This document shows, piece after piece, positions 16,025 to 24,048 of a DNA stretch of 39,035 nt. How positions within the stretch are numbered: position 1 is the stretch's first letter; each line of letters starts with the position of its first letter. Under the pieces are notes generated by a model, which saw only the letters and a list, made by a program, of their open reading frames with translations, ran no database searches and was not told the origin of the DNA. This DNA is from an uncultured Actinomycetes bacterium (lineage in GTDB: Bacteria > Actinomycetota > Coriobacteriia > Coriobacteriales > Atopobiaceae), in NCBI GenBank assembly GCA_900313905.1, contig OMTG01000167.1:1-39035 (forward strand), written 5' to 3'. A program made the translations under genes and the position numbers.

Positions 16025-16621
16025 TTATTCCCCGGAAGCAGCCTTGATGCGGTCAGCATCTGAGATCTTCCGCACCGGTCTGCAGGGTGCACCGAAGGCA
16101 AGCGTATGGGGCGGAATATCCTTCGTGACGAGAGATCCTGCACCGATCACACAGCCTTCGCCGATCGTGACGCCTGGCATGATGGAGACGCGGGCGCCAA
16201 GCCAGCAGTGGTCCCCCACCACAATCGAAAGGGCTCGCTCGATGCCTTCCTCCCGCTCATCTGCCACGAGCGGATGCTGCGCCGTATAGGCTCCGAAGTC
16301 GGGGCCAATGCAGCAATGCGCACCAATTGTGATCTTGGCTCCATCCATGAAGTAGGCGCCATGGTTCACGAAGGTATGCGGTCCAATCGAGACATTGAAC
16401 CCATAGTCCACCTGGAGCGGCGCCCAGAGCTCCACATCCTCGCCGACATATCCCAGAAGGTCTTCCAGCAACTCGCGCTGGCGGGGAAGGTCGGAAGGCC
16501 TGGCCTGGTTGAACTCGAAGGCCATATCCTGTGCCTTGGCGCGCAGCTCTGCCAGCTCCTCGTCGTTGTTCGCGTCGTACCAGTCGCCCTGGCCCATAAG
16601 GTCGCGTGCAGTCTCGCCCAT
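16025..16621 (-). CDS. sugar O-acetyltransferase (maltose/galactoside acetyltransferase family)
   Basis: 199 residues from the ATG at 16621, 1 nt after the crcB stop, so likely translationally coupled. An N-terminal helical Mac segment (LMGQGDWYDANNDEELAELR) is followed by left-handed beta-helix hexapeptide repeats: ITIGAHCCIGPDFGAY, IVVGDHCWLGARVSIMPGVT and IGEGCVIGAGSLVTKDIPPH. The catalytic His is in FVNHGAYFMD. It transfers acetyl from acetyl-CoA to a sugar, probably detoxifying non-metabolisable sugars. A specific substrate cannot be read from the sequence. Confidence 0.93.
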   Translation of the reverse strand: MGETARDLMGQGDWYDANNDEELAELRAKAQDMAFEFNQARPSDLPRQRELLEDLLGYVGEDVELWAPLQVDYGFNVSIGPHTFVNHGAYFMDGAKITIGAHCCIGPDFGAYTAQHPLVADEREEGIERALSIVVGDHCWLGARVSIMPGVTIGEGCVIGAGSLVTKDIPPHTLAFGAPCRPVRKISDADRIKAASGE

Positions 16622-16622
16622 G

Positions 16623-16985
16623 CTAGGCCGCCAATCTCTGTCCCAAGACGACAGCAATAAGGCCTGCCGCCAGGCTGATCCCCATATAGAGCACGGCTTC
16701 GCCGTAGGCACCCCTGCTCATGAGCTGGTTCGACTCGAGCGCGAAGGTCGAGAAGGTCGTGAAGCCGCCGCAGAAGCCCGTCTTCAGGAAAAGCTCCCAG
16801 CGGGGAGATACCGTGCCCTTCACGACCAGAGCAGCGATGAGGCCGATAGCGAGCGAGCCTGCGATGTTGATAGCGAGGGTCTTCCAAGGGAATCCGCCTT
16901 GCGCCCCGACGGGGGCCAGGCCGATGAGATACCGGAGGATGGCGCCAAGGCCGCCTCCGAGGCCGACAAGCAGGCATTCCAGCAT
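16623..16985 (-). CDS. crcB: fluoride channel FluC/CrcB
   Basis: 120 residues, the normal length, from the ATG at 16985 with AAGGAG 8 nt upstream. Four membrane helices: about 3-23, 35-56, 66-84 and 95-117. The family signature GFCGGFTTFSTF (70-81) and the pore-lining Asn in INIAGSLAIG (39-48) are present. It exports F- as a dual-topology dimer. Only one copy is in the window; some Actinobacteria carry two adjacent copies. No fluoride riboswitch was recognised upstream. Confidence 0.93.
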   Translation of the reverse strand: MLECLLVGLGGGLGAILRYLIGLAPVGAQGGFPWKTLAINIAGSLAIGLIAALVVKGTVSPRWELFLKTGFCGGFTTFSTFALESNQLMSRGAYGEAVLYMGISLAAGLIAVVLGQRLAA

Positions 16986-17118
16986 GAGTGAGCTCCTTCT
17001 TCTCGTCTGTACCCATCCAGTATGGAAGAGGCAGGGGCAAGAAGGGCATGCCACAAGGCAAGACCAGCAAAACTGCTGATTGGCTGACGCAGGCAGTTCC
17101 TCGTTGCGAGATCCCCGG

Positions 17119-17637
17119 TCAGGCCAGAGTCAGCATGGCCAGCTCGGCGGACGTGATATAGCCCTTCCGCTCAGCCTCATGTGCGGCTTCAGTCGATCTC
17201 TCGGGGCCCAGAGCCGGCGCCGCCACACAGATCGCATCAGCTGCTTCCTGGCAGGCGATGCCCTCATACCGCACGAGCCTGTCAGGGCCCCTGCGCCAGA
17301 TGAGCTTCACGCCGGCACCGAGATTGCGCCTCGTACGCTTGGGCGCCGCCATAAGGATGAAGCGCGGATCGGTCGGGCAGAGGCCAAGCAGGGATACCAC
17401 CGACTCCCCATAGAGGTAGGCTCCTTCCACTGCCGCCTTCACGGCCACGGCGTAGGGAGCCTGCTCCTGATAGGGCCATACAGGCACCCGGTAGAGGCCC
17501 CGGGCCATGCGCACGAGCCTGCCGCGGGCCGCATACTGCACGACCTCGGCTTCGGAGATGCCGAGATCCCTTGCCTCTGCGGATGTGATGAGCCCATAGT
17601 CGTCGGTTGCGTCGTATATGTCATCAATCTTAGCCAT
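17119..17637 (-). CDS. AbiEi-type antitoxin / winged-helix regulator, orphan
   Basis: 172 residues if it starts at the ATG at 17637 (MAKIDDIYDATDDYGLIT). An N-terminal winged helix of the AbiEi type is followed by ARGRLVRMARGLYRVP, the usual Leu-x5-GlyxTyr turn, then a second domain with FILMAAPKRTRRNLGAGVKL. AbiEi proteins are antitoxins and repressors of type IV abortive-infection systems. The cognate AbiEii nucleotidyltransferase is absent on both sides. No SD is visible before 17637; an alternative ATG at 17673 is in frame. TATAAA lies 6 nt before the 17637 ATG, so a leaderless message is possible. It may work as a stand-alone regulator. Confidence 0.75.
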   Translation of the reverse strand: MAKIDDIYDATDDYGLITSAEARDLGISEAEVVQYAARGRLVRMARGLYRVPVWPYQEQAPYAVAVKAAVEGAYLYGESVVSLLGLCPTDPRFILMAAPKRTRRNLGAGVKLIWRRGPDRLVRYEGIACQEAADAICVAAPALGPERSTEAAHEAERKGYITSAELAMLTLA

Positions 17638-17799
17638 GTCAGTTTTATAGCAGATACGCTCTATTTTTGACATACTGGGCCATGCTCTCCGATTGATGCG
17701 GATGGTTGCTTGTCCTGGCATGCATGGGAGGCAAAGAGATTCTCTCCAGACAGATTGCACAAGGCCATGCCAACGGCGATCTCCTGCAGAGATACGAAA

Positions 17800-17833
17800 A
17801 GAGGGCCGGCGCCCTTTCGGACGCTGGCCCTCT
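17800..17833 (-). terminator. terminator after hsp20
   Basis: Stem AGAGGGCC(A)GCG/CGC(C)GGCCCTCT with one mismatch, followed on the minus strand by TTTTCG. Confidence 0.75.
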
Positions 17834-17852
17834 GCATGGCAGATATGCGCCG

Positions 17853-18281
17853 CTACTCGATCGTGACCTTGGTCGCGTTGGTCTTCTCCTGAATCTTCGG
17901 GACCGTGATCGTGAGGACACCATCGGCGAGCTTTGCCGTGAGGCCTTCAGCAGCTGCATCCTTCAGATAGACGCCGCGGCTTGCCTGCCACTCGCCTGTC
18001 TCCTTCTGGATCCAGTTCTTGCCCTTGTCCTCGTCGGTTTCCTTCTTGTCGACGGAGACAGAAAGCCTGCCCTCATTGAGCTCCACGTCGATCTCATCCT
18101 TCTTGACGCCCGGGAGATGTGCGGAGACTACATAGTGGTCACCTGCATCCTCGACGTCCATTGGGAATGCATCGCTGGAATCGACTGCGAGGACTGGCGC
18201 GAAGAAGTCATCGAACGCACTGAACGGCCATGCCCTGCGAAGTGCCTTCTCGTAGTCGCTATAGGGAACCATTCCTGCCAT
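17853..18281 (-). CDS. Hsp20 / alpha-crystallin family small heat-shock protein
   Basis: 142 residues from the ATG at 18281 (AAGGAG 8 nt upstream). An alpha-crystallin domain (~40-140) has PMDVEDAGDHYVVSAHLPGV, the loop IDVELNEGRLSVSV and the closing ADGVLTITVPK (A-x-x-DGVLxxxxPK, the family signature). The N-terminal WPFSAFDDFFAP motif is typical for oligomerisation. It is an ATP-independent holdase for misfolded proteins. A TGTATAAAGT extended -10 lies at about 18361-18370 on the minus strand. Upstream of that an imperfect direct repeat (ACTTAGATAAACT / ACTTAGAAATACT) may be a control site. No CIRCE or HAIR element was recognised. Confidence 0.95.
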   Translation of the reverse strand: MAGMVPYSDYEKALRRAWPFSAFDDFFAPVLAVDSSDAFPMDVEDAGDHYVVSAHLPGVKKDEIDVELNEGRLSVSVDKKETDEDKGKNWIQKETGEWQASRGVYLKDAAAEGLTAKLADGVLTITVPKIQEKTNATKVTIE

Positions 18282-18453
18282 CGTTACCACTCCTTCAAGT
18301 ATTCTGGAGGCCCTTCTGGACCTCTTCGGGTTTCGTTGTTATACCTTCCCAGAGTGGCAGACTTTATACATGCAAACTCAGTATTTCTAAGTTTTTTCGA
18401 TGAGTTTATCTAAGTGTTTTCGTAGCAGATATTGTCTCTTTCAGCAGCTTGCC

Positions 18454-18954
18454 CTATTTGTCCGGCGTGATCCAGAACTTGAGGAGCGGGAAGCTCACGA
18501 CGACGGCGAGCAGGGTGTTCACAACCGAGGCGAGGGTGCCGGAAAGGCCTGCATCCATGCCCCAAGTGTTCTGGCAGAAGCTCGTGACATAGCCCGGCAG
18601 GATCAGGTTCACGACGACGATGAGGATGGCGAGAACGGCGAACTTCGGGGCAGCTTTGCTGAAGTCAGCCGTGGACTTGAAGACCCACTTCATCTGGACA
18701 AAAAAGTTCACGACCTGGGCCAGGACCTCAGCGATCAGGAAGGTGATGAAGCCGCCCACGCCATTGGAGCCCGGTGTCGTGTAGTTGAAGATCCAGAACG
18801 AGAAGGGGGAGGTGAGCCCCATCGCATTGATGAAGAGGGCCGTGCCTATCCAGGTGCAGACGAAGCGCGTCGCGGTGCTGATGTTGCTCAGCACATTGAA
18901 TTTGATGAATTCCCACAGGCTCTCATGCTCCTGGGTCCACGTCTTGAAGCTCAT
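18454..18954 (-). CDS. GtrA-like small polytopic membrane protein
   Basis: 166 residues from the ATG at 18954 (AAAGGGA upstream). Four hydrophobic segments at roughly 27-45, 62-85, 102-122 and 138-158. The pattern TRFVCTWIGTALFIN then AQVVNFFVQMKWVF is the GtrA/DPMS-type arrangement (RFxxxG...NF...WVF). GtrA proteins help flip or stabilise lipid-linked sugars. It follows the GH3 gene by ~50 nt on the same strand and is probably the last gene of the beta-glucoside operon. Family assignment is by pattern only. Confidence 0.6.
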   Translation of the reverse strand: MSFKTWTQEHESLWEFIKFNVLSNISTATRFVCTWIGTALFINAMGLTSPFSFWIFNYTTPGSNGVGGFITFLIAEVLAQVVNFFVQMKWVFKSTADFSKAAPKFAVLAILIVVVNLILPGYVTSFCQNTWGMDAGLSGTLASVVNTLLAVVVSFPLLKFWITPDK

Positions 18955-19002
18955 TGGGGCTGTCCCTTTCTCTTGGTCGGTCTCGTATTGCACGTGTGAT
19001 TG

Positions 19003-21543
19003 CTAGTGGTCCTGGCTTGCCAGGAGCTTCTCTCCCCTGCTGTTCTGGATGAGGTTCGCGATGAACTGATAGAGCAGGGGCAGGAAGAACCAGAGGAACC
19101 AGACAAGCAGGAAGCCCTGGCCGGTGAGGATCTTCACGATGCCTGCCGGCACGAAGCCCACAAGGCCCCAGCCCTGGATCTCGCGGACCAGCGCATCCAC
19201 AAGACCCATCGAGACGAACTGGCCGGCGTTCTTTGCGAGCGCCCGGAGCGGCATGTTGTAGATGAAGAGGACATTGAGGTCCGGATGCCCCTCCTTCTCG
19301 CCCTTCTTGACCAGATGGTCGAGCACAAGCCAGACGAGCCAGAAGATGGGGCTCCTGCCATGGTTGAGGTCACGGAAGCAGGTGTTGCGGTCGAGCGTGA
19401 GCTCAGGCTTCTTGAGCTTGTGGCCCAACATCTGCTCGAACTCCTCGTCCGTGATGTCCTGGATATCTGCCGTCTTGTAGGAAGGGATGTTCCTTCCCGC
19501 ATAGGGATACGGGTCATGGGTGCCCGAGAGGAGGACGGTCGCTGTGAGACGGATGTCCTCGCAGGAGCTGCCGACACCAATGTGGTAGCTGCCGCCTTCG
19601 ACCTCCCAGGCGCCGGTCGCCACATTGAAGTAGCGGAATGCCTTGTCATCGAGATCGATCGTGACCTGGCGGCTCTCCTTGGGCTCGAGATAGACCTTCT
19701 GGAAGCCTTTGAGCTCCTCTGCCGCACGAAAGAGCGGAGACTGCGGCTTGCCGATGTAGACCTCAGCCACCTCGGCGCCAGCGACAGCTCCAGTATTCGT
19801 GAGCGTGAAGCTCACGGTCGCCGTGGGAAGGCCCTTGCTTCCGAGTGCCGGCTGGTGGATATGGACCTTGAGGTCGGAGTAGGCGAAGGTCGTATAGGAG
19901 AGGCCGAATCCGAAGGGGAAGGCCACCGGCACCTTGGCCGTCTCGTAATAGCGATATCCCACGAAGATGCCTTCGCGGTACTGCGCCTCCTCCTCATCGG
20001 ACGGGAAGTACCTGTAGCTCGGCGTATCGGCAAGGGCGCGGGGCCAGGATTCGGCAAGCTTGCCCGAAGGCGCAGCCTCGCCCGTCAAGACCTTGAGCGC
20101 CGCACGTGCCCCTGCCTGGCCGCCCAGACCGAGATAGAGGAGGGCTGGCACCTCGTCTGCCCAGTCGGTCGCCACAGCGCCACCGGAGGAGAGCAGGACA
20201 ACGATGTTCGGATTGACCTCAGCGATCTTCTTCACAAGATCGCGCTGGTTCTGGGAGAGCTCAAAAGCGGTCCGGTCCATGCCCTCGGACTCCGCTGCCT
20301 CGGAAAGCCCCAGGCAGAGGATGACCACATCAGCCTGCTTTGCCAGCCTGGCTGCTGCTTCGGCCTTCTCGGCCGAGGGTTCGCCCATGCGCTCGAAGCC
20401 CTGCTCGTAGCCGATGAGGTCGAGATCGCTCGTCTCGGTGACATCGAGGAGCGTATCGAGCTTCGTGGGATTCACGAGCGAGGAGCCTGCCCCCTGGTAG
20501 CGGGGCTGCTTCGCGAAGTCGCCGATCAGGGCGACCTTCGTGTGCGGCGCGAGCGGAAGGAGGGGGTTGCCCTCCACAGCATCGTTCTTCAGAAGGACGA
20601 TGCCGGCCTCTGCGGCACTGAGTGCGACCTCGTGGTGTGCTGCCTCGTCGAAGGTGTCAGAAGCAGAAGCCGTCGCCTCATGGGTCGAGAGGATGAGCTT
20701 GATCGCCGTGGCAACCCGTGCGTCGAGCAGCTCCTCCGAGAGCTCTCCTGACTTCACGGCACGGATGAGCTCGCGGGTGGAATCGAGGCCTGGGGCCGGC
20801 ATCTCGAAGATCGAGCCTGCCTTCACGCCCGCCACATGATCGTTGGAGCCGCCCCAGTCGGTCACGACCGCGCCGTCAAAGCCCCACTCCTTGTGGAGGA
20901 TTTCCTGGAGCAGATGCTCATTCTCATTGGCGTAGGTTCCATTGACCTTGTTGTAGCTCGTCATGATCGAGGCTGGCTTGGCCTCCTTCACGACAATCTC
21001 GAAGGCCGTGAGATAGATCTCGCGCAGCGTCCGCTCGTCCAGGACGGAATCGGATGCCTGGCGCCTCGTCTCCTGGCTGTTCACGGCGAAGTGCTTGACG
21101 CAGGTGCCGATGCCCTTGGACTGGACGCCCCGCACATAGGCAGCGCCCATCTTGCCCGCAAGATAGGGGTCCTCGGAGAAATACTCGAAGTCGCGGCCGC
21201 CCAAGGGGCTCCGCTTGATGCAGATGCCCGGACCCAGAAGGACATTCACATCCTCGACCGCAGCCTCCTCGCCCAGGGCCGCGCCGACCTTCTCCACGAC
21301 CTCAGGGTCCCAGGTATCAGCCAGGGTCACAGCGGTCGGGAAGCAGGTTGCAGGGAGGCTCGTCCCCAGACCCAGATGGTTTGCGCCCTCAGCCTGCCTC
21401 CTCAGCCCATGGGGGCCATCTGAGAAGAAGAGCTGGGGCAGCCCTGCATGCTTGATCTCACGCGTCCCGAAGGCCGTGGCGCCTGCCAGAAGGGCGCACT
21501 TCTCCTCGAGCGTCAGCTTCTGCAGGATGTCCTCATATGCCAC
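19003..21543 (-). CDS. GH3 beta-glucosidase with C-terminal membrane region
   Basis: 846 residues, GTG start (SD AAAGGGA upstream). N-terminal TIM barrel (~1-270) with FFSDGPHGLRRQ, KHFAVN (150-155) and the nucleophile Asp229 in VVTDWGGSND. The alpha/beta sandwich domain follows (~300-540), then a fibronectin III-like domain (~575-690; GAEVAEVYIGKPQSP, LKGFQKVYLEPKES). A further ~130 residues are unusual for GH3: AHKLKKPELTLDRNT-type linker, then hydrophobic stretches (WGLVGFVPAGIVKILTG, FLLVWFLWFFLPLLYQFIAN) and a basic end. There is no signal peptide, so the enzyme may be held on the inner face of the membrane. It probably cleaves beta-glucosides or short glucans. It follows the PTS IIA gene in the same operon direction after a hairpin. 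Confidence 0.92.
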   Translation of the reverse strand: MAYEDILQKLTLEEKCALLAGATAFGTREIKHAGLPQLFFSDGPHGLRRQAEGANHLGLGTSLPATCFPTAVTLADTWDPEVVEKVGAALGEEAAVEDVNVLLGPGICIKRSPLGGRDFEYFSEDPYLAGKMGAAYVRGVQSKGIGTCVKHFAVNSQETRRQASDSVLDERTLREIYLTAFEIVVKEAKPASIMTSYNKVNGTYANENEHLLQEILHKEWGFDGAVVTDWGGSNDHVAGVKAGSIFEMPAPGLDSTRELIRAVKSGELSEELLDARVATAIKLILSTHEATASASDTFDEAAHHEVALSAAEAGIVLLKNDAVEGNPLLPLAPHTKVALIGDFAKQPRYQGAGSSLVNPTKLDTLLDVTETSDLDLIGYEQGFERMGEPSAEKAEAAARLAKQADVVILCLGLSEAAESEGMDRTAFELSQNQRDLVKKIAEVNPNIVVLLSSGGAVATDWADEVPALLYLGLGGQAGARAALKVLTGEAAPSGKLAESWPRALADTPSYRYFPSDEEEAQYREGIFVGYRYYETAKVPVAFPFGFGLSYTTFAYSDLKVHIHQPALGSKGLPTATVSFTLTNTGAVAGAEVAEVYIGKPQSPLFRAAEELKGFQKVYLEPKESRQVTIDLDDKAFRYFNVATGAWEVEGGSYHIGVGSSCEDIRLTATVLLSGTHDPYPYAGRNIPSYKTADIQDITDEEFEQMLGHKLKKPELTLDRNTCFRDLNHGRSPIFWLVWLVLDHLVKKGEKEGHPDLNVLFIYNMPLRALAKNAGQFVSMGLVDALVREIQGWGLVGFVPAGIVKILTGQGFLLVWFLWFFLPLLYQFIANLIQNSRGEKLLASQDH

Positions 21544-21729
21544 AGCAGATCCCTTTCCTTCGCAGAGGCCTTGCGCAGGCCTCGTCTGAGCAAGCTTCTA
21601 TTTTTCACATATCCGAGGATACCGAAGTTGGGAAAGATTGCCGCTTCTGTGGCACAAACGGTCATCTTCTCGGCATAGCCTGCACTCCGCTGCCACTGGC
21701 GGCACATCCTGCAGCCAGCATAGAGCAAT

Positions 21730-21756
21730 GCGGACAGGTCTGGGGGACCTGTCCGC
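21730..21756 (-). terminator. hairpin between PTS IIA and GH3 genes
   Basis: Perfect 11-bp arms GCGGACAGGTC/GACCTGTCCGC with a 5-nt loop, 27 nt after the IIA stop. No U-tract, so it may stabilise the upstream mRNA or attenuate GH3 rather than stop transcription. Confidence 0.55.
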
Positions 21757-21782
21757 ACCGAAAGGAGGCTATGTGGTTGTGC

Positions 21783-22130
21783 CTAGTCTTCGGAAGCCTC
21801 GAGCTTCTTGTAGACATCGATGAAGTCCTCAGCGAGGACGCGGAAGGTCTCTGCGCCCATCAGCTGGTCCTCTGCATGCATGAGGAGCATCGAGAAGTGG
21901 ACCGAGCGGCCACCGGCATCGTTCGCCAGAAGCTGCAGGTGCACATTGTGCCCCTGGAGGAAGGCATCGGAGCCCTCCTTCATCAGATGCTCGGCCTCGT
22001 CGAACTTGCCTTCCTTGGCCTTGTTGATGGCATCGATGTACATGGACTTGGCGGTGCCGACCGAAGCGATGATCTCGAAGCATACCTCTTCCATATCAGG
22101 AGTCTCAGGCGTGGCGTTCTCGTCTGCCAT
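21783..22130 (-). CDS. PTS lactose/cellobiose-family EIIA component
   Basis: 115 residues. All-helical EIIA(Lac) fold: EEVCFEIIASVGTAKSMYID, AEHLMKEGSDAFLQGHNVHL and the active site MHAEDQLM with phospho-accepting His85. It accepts phosphate from HPr and passes it to EIIB. SD GGGAG is about 6 nt before the ATG. It starts 3 nt from the IIB stop, so the two are coupled. Confidence 0.95.
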   Translation of the reverse strand: MADENATPETPDMEEVCFEIIASVGTAKSMYIDAINKAKEGKFDEAEHLMKEGSDAFLQGHNVHLQLLANDAGGRSVHFSMLLMHAEDQLMGAETFRVLAEDFIDVYKKLEASED

Positions 22131-22132
22131 CT

Positions 22133-22438
22133 CTACTCCCCCATGAGCTTCATTGCGTCGGACAGGATCTTCTTCGCATTCATGCGGCCATAGTCAGCCA
22201 TAGCGATGACGGTGACGGGGATGCGGCCCTTCACGACGTCCTCGGCGTCCTTCTTCGCATAGGCGATCTGGGGCCCGAGCATGAGGATATCGTAGTCGTC
22301 CACGATATCGAGCGCCTTGTTCAGCGGGTCGGCCTTGACCTCGACGTCGAGGCCCTCAGCCTTTGCCTCCGCCTGCATCTTCTGGACGAGCAGGCTCGTG
22401 GACATGCCAGCATTGCAGGCCAGCAGAATCTTCTTCAT
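22133..22438 (-). CDS. PTS lactose/cellobiose-family EIIB component
   Basis: 101 residues. The phosphocysteine loop ACNAGMSTSLLVQKM carries Cys8 at the usual place. The remainder (DILMLGPQIAYAKKDAEDVV, VTVIAMADYGRMNAKKIL) follows EIIB(Cel). It carries phosphate from EIIA His85 to the sugar moving through EIIC. Separated from IIC by 163 nt that include a GCCTGCC-CGAA-GGCAGGC hairpin. Confidence 0.95.
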   Translation of the reverse strand: MKKILLACNAGMSTSLLVQKMQAEAKAEGLDVEVKADPLNKALDIVDDYDILMLGPQIAYAKKDAEDVVKGRIPVTVIAMADYGRMNAKKILSDAMKLMGE

Positions 22439-22480
22439 GATCTATCTCTCCCTCTTATCCAAACCCAATGCCGTATGGAG

Positions 22481-22498
22481 GCCTGCCCGAAGGCAGGC
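22481..22498 (-). other. hairpin between PTS IIC and IIB genes
   Basis: GCCTGCC-CGAA-GGCAGGC, 7-bp perfect arms, in the 163-nt gap. No U-tract. Probably an mRNA-processing or stability element (inference). Confidence 0.45.
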
Positions 22499-22601
22499 AG
22501 ATGACGTGTGCCAGGATGGCACGGAATCATTATCCCTCGCCGCCGGGGTGGGCCCGCCTGGGAAGACGAGCCCAAAGGCGGAGGAAAAGGAAGTGGTCCA
22601 G

Positions 22602-24038
22602 CTACTCGGCCTTCTCGGAGGCGAGCTCGGCCTGCTTGGCCTGTGCACGCTCGGAGACCCTCATGAACGGCAGGTAGATGGCCATGGCGCCTGCAATCTC
22701 GATGACCTGCCAGACGGCGGCACGCCAGTCCATGCCGGTCGCGAGGAGGGCGGAGAGGACAGCCGGGGTGGTCCAGGGGACCTGGACGACGCACGGAGCA
22801 ATCACGCCGGCGCAGGTGAGGCCATAGGTGAGGCCGATGCAGAGGTCGGGAACGAGGACGAACGGGATCATGAGCGGCAGGTTGTAGACGATAGGATAGC
22901 CGTAGATGACCGGCTCGTTGATGTTGAAGAGGCCGGGGAGGATGGCGAGCTTGGCGACCTCACGGGAGCTCTTGCTCTTGGAGAAGATGAAGGTGTCGAG
23001 GAGCAGTGCGAGCGTGCAGCCGGAGCCGCCGATGAGGGCGAAGGAGTTCACGATCTGCATGTTCATGTAGTGGTCCTGCGGGATCGGCTGGCCAGCAGCG
23101 AAGGTGGCCATGTTGTCGACGATCAGCATCGTGAGGATAGGCTCAGCAAGGACGCCGGAGATCGTGGACTGATGGATGCCGAGGCAGAAGAGGAGGTTCG
23201 CGAAGGTGTAGATGATGATGACAGCCCAAGGACCGGCGTTCATGAGGCCCTTCAGAGGAGCGGCGATGCCCGTGGCGATGAGCGTCAGAAGATCCGTGGC
23301 GAAGAGGCCGGAGAGCAGCGCTGCGATGAGGCCCCAGAAGGAGAGCGTGAGCAGCATCGGGAACATGACATTGAAGGAGTCAGCGACAGCAGGCGGGATG
23401 CCCGGGCCGAGGTTGACCTTCAGGTGCTCGTTCTGGGAGAGCTTGATGAAGATCGTGGTCGTGAGGAGGCCGACGATGATGGCGCCGAAGAGGCCATTGG
23501 CGCCGGTGAAGGAAGTCGAGAAGGCGCCCGTGACGGTCGCTCCCGTCATCGCATAGCCGTCAGGCATCGTGACGCCGAGGTCGGCGACTGCGAACTTCAC
23601 GGAATCGGCGAGCTTGTCGGTCGCGTTCGTGGCGACGAGATAGTCGCCGAGGGTTGCGGTGATGGCCTGCGGCATCATGATCACGAAGGAGGAGATGCCG
23701 ACGACGACACAGGCGATCGGGTTGTCGAAGCGCTTGTTCTTCGCGAAGCAGTAGCCGATGACGCCAGCCAGGATGACAGCGGCGAAGTTCAGGGTGCCGA
23801 GCGTGACGGCGCTGCCCCAGACCTGGACATTGGCAAGCTCGACGGAGTCTTTCGCCCAGAAGAGCGGAAAGACGACGTTGTTGATGAGGACAGCGATGCC
23901 TGCCAGGATGTAGAGCGGCATCACGGTCGCGAAGGCATCGCGGAGCGTCCTCAGATGTATCTGGTTTCCGATCTTGGCAGAGACTTCGGCAAACTTGTCG
24001 AGGAATGTCGCGCCCTGCTCCTCTTTCTCTTCAGCCAT
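22602..24038 (-). CDS. PTS cellobiose/beta-glucoside-family EIIC permease
   Basis: 478 residues with about ten hydrophobic segments, the EIIC(Cel/Lac) layout: N-terminal FATVMPLYILAGIAVLINNV, central LFGAIIVGLLTTTIFIKLSQ, LSFWGLIAALLSGLFA and the conserved NINEPVIYGYPIVYN loop (N-I-N-E-P-V-x-F/Y-G), which forms the sugar site. The ATG is preceded by GAGAAGGAA that overlaps the region just after the GH1 stop (11 nt gap), so it is co-translated with GH1. Substrate class from context: cellobiose or related beta-glucosides. Confidence 0.95.
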   Translation of the reverse strand: MAEEKEEQGATFLDKFAEVSAKIGNQIHLRTLRDAFATVMPLYILAGIAVLINNVVFPLFWAKDSVELANVQVWGSAVTLGTLNFAAVILAGVIGYCFAKNKRFDNPIACVVVGISSFVIMMPQAITATLGDYLVATNATDKLADSVKFAVADLGVTMPDGYAMTGATVTGAFSTSFTGANGLFGAIIVGLLTTTIFIKLSQNEHLKVNLGPGIPPAVADSFNVMFPMLLTLSFWGLIAALLSGLFATDLLTLIATGIAAPLKGLMNAGPWAVIIIYTFANLLFCLGIHQSTISGVLAEPILTMLIVDNMATFAAGQPIPQDHYMNMQIVNSFALIGGSGCTLALLLDTFIFSKSKSSREVAKLAILPGLFNINEPVIYGYPIVYNLPLMIPFVLVPDLCIGLTYGLTCAGVIAPCVVQVPWTTPAVLSALLATGMDWRAAVWQVIEIAGAMAIYLPFMRVSERAQAKQAELASEKAE

Positions 24039-24048
24039 TTCCTTCTCC

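Noticed and set aside
16986-17110. Fluoride riboswitch upstream of crcB
   Set aside because: The conserved core of that riboswitch could not be found in this stretch.
18282-18420. CIRCE or HspR (HAIR) site before hsp20
   Set aside because: Only half-like matches; neither full inverted repeat is present.
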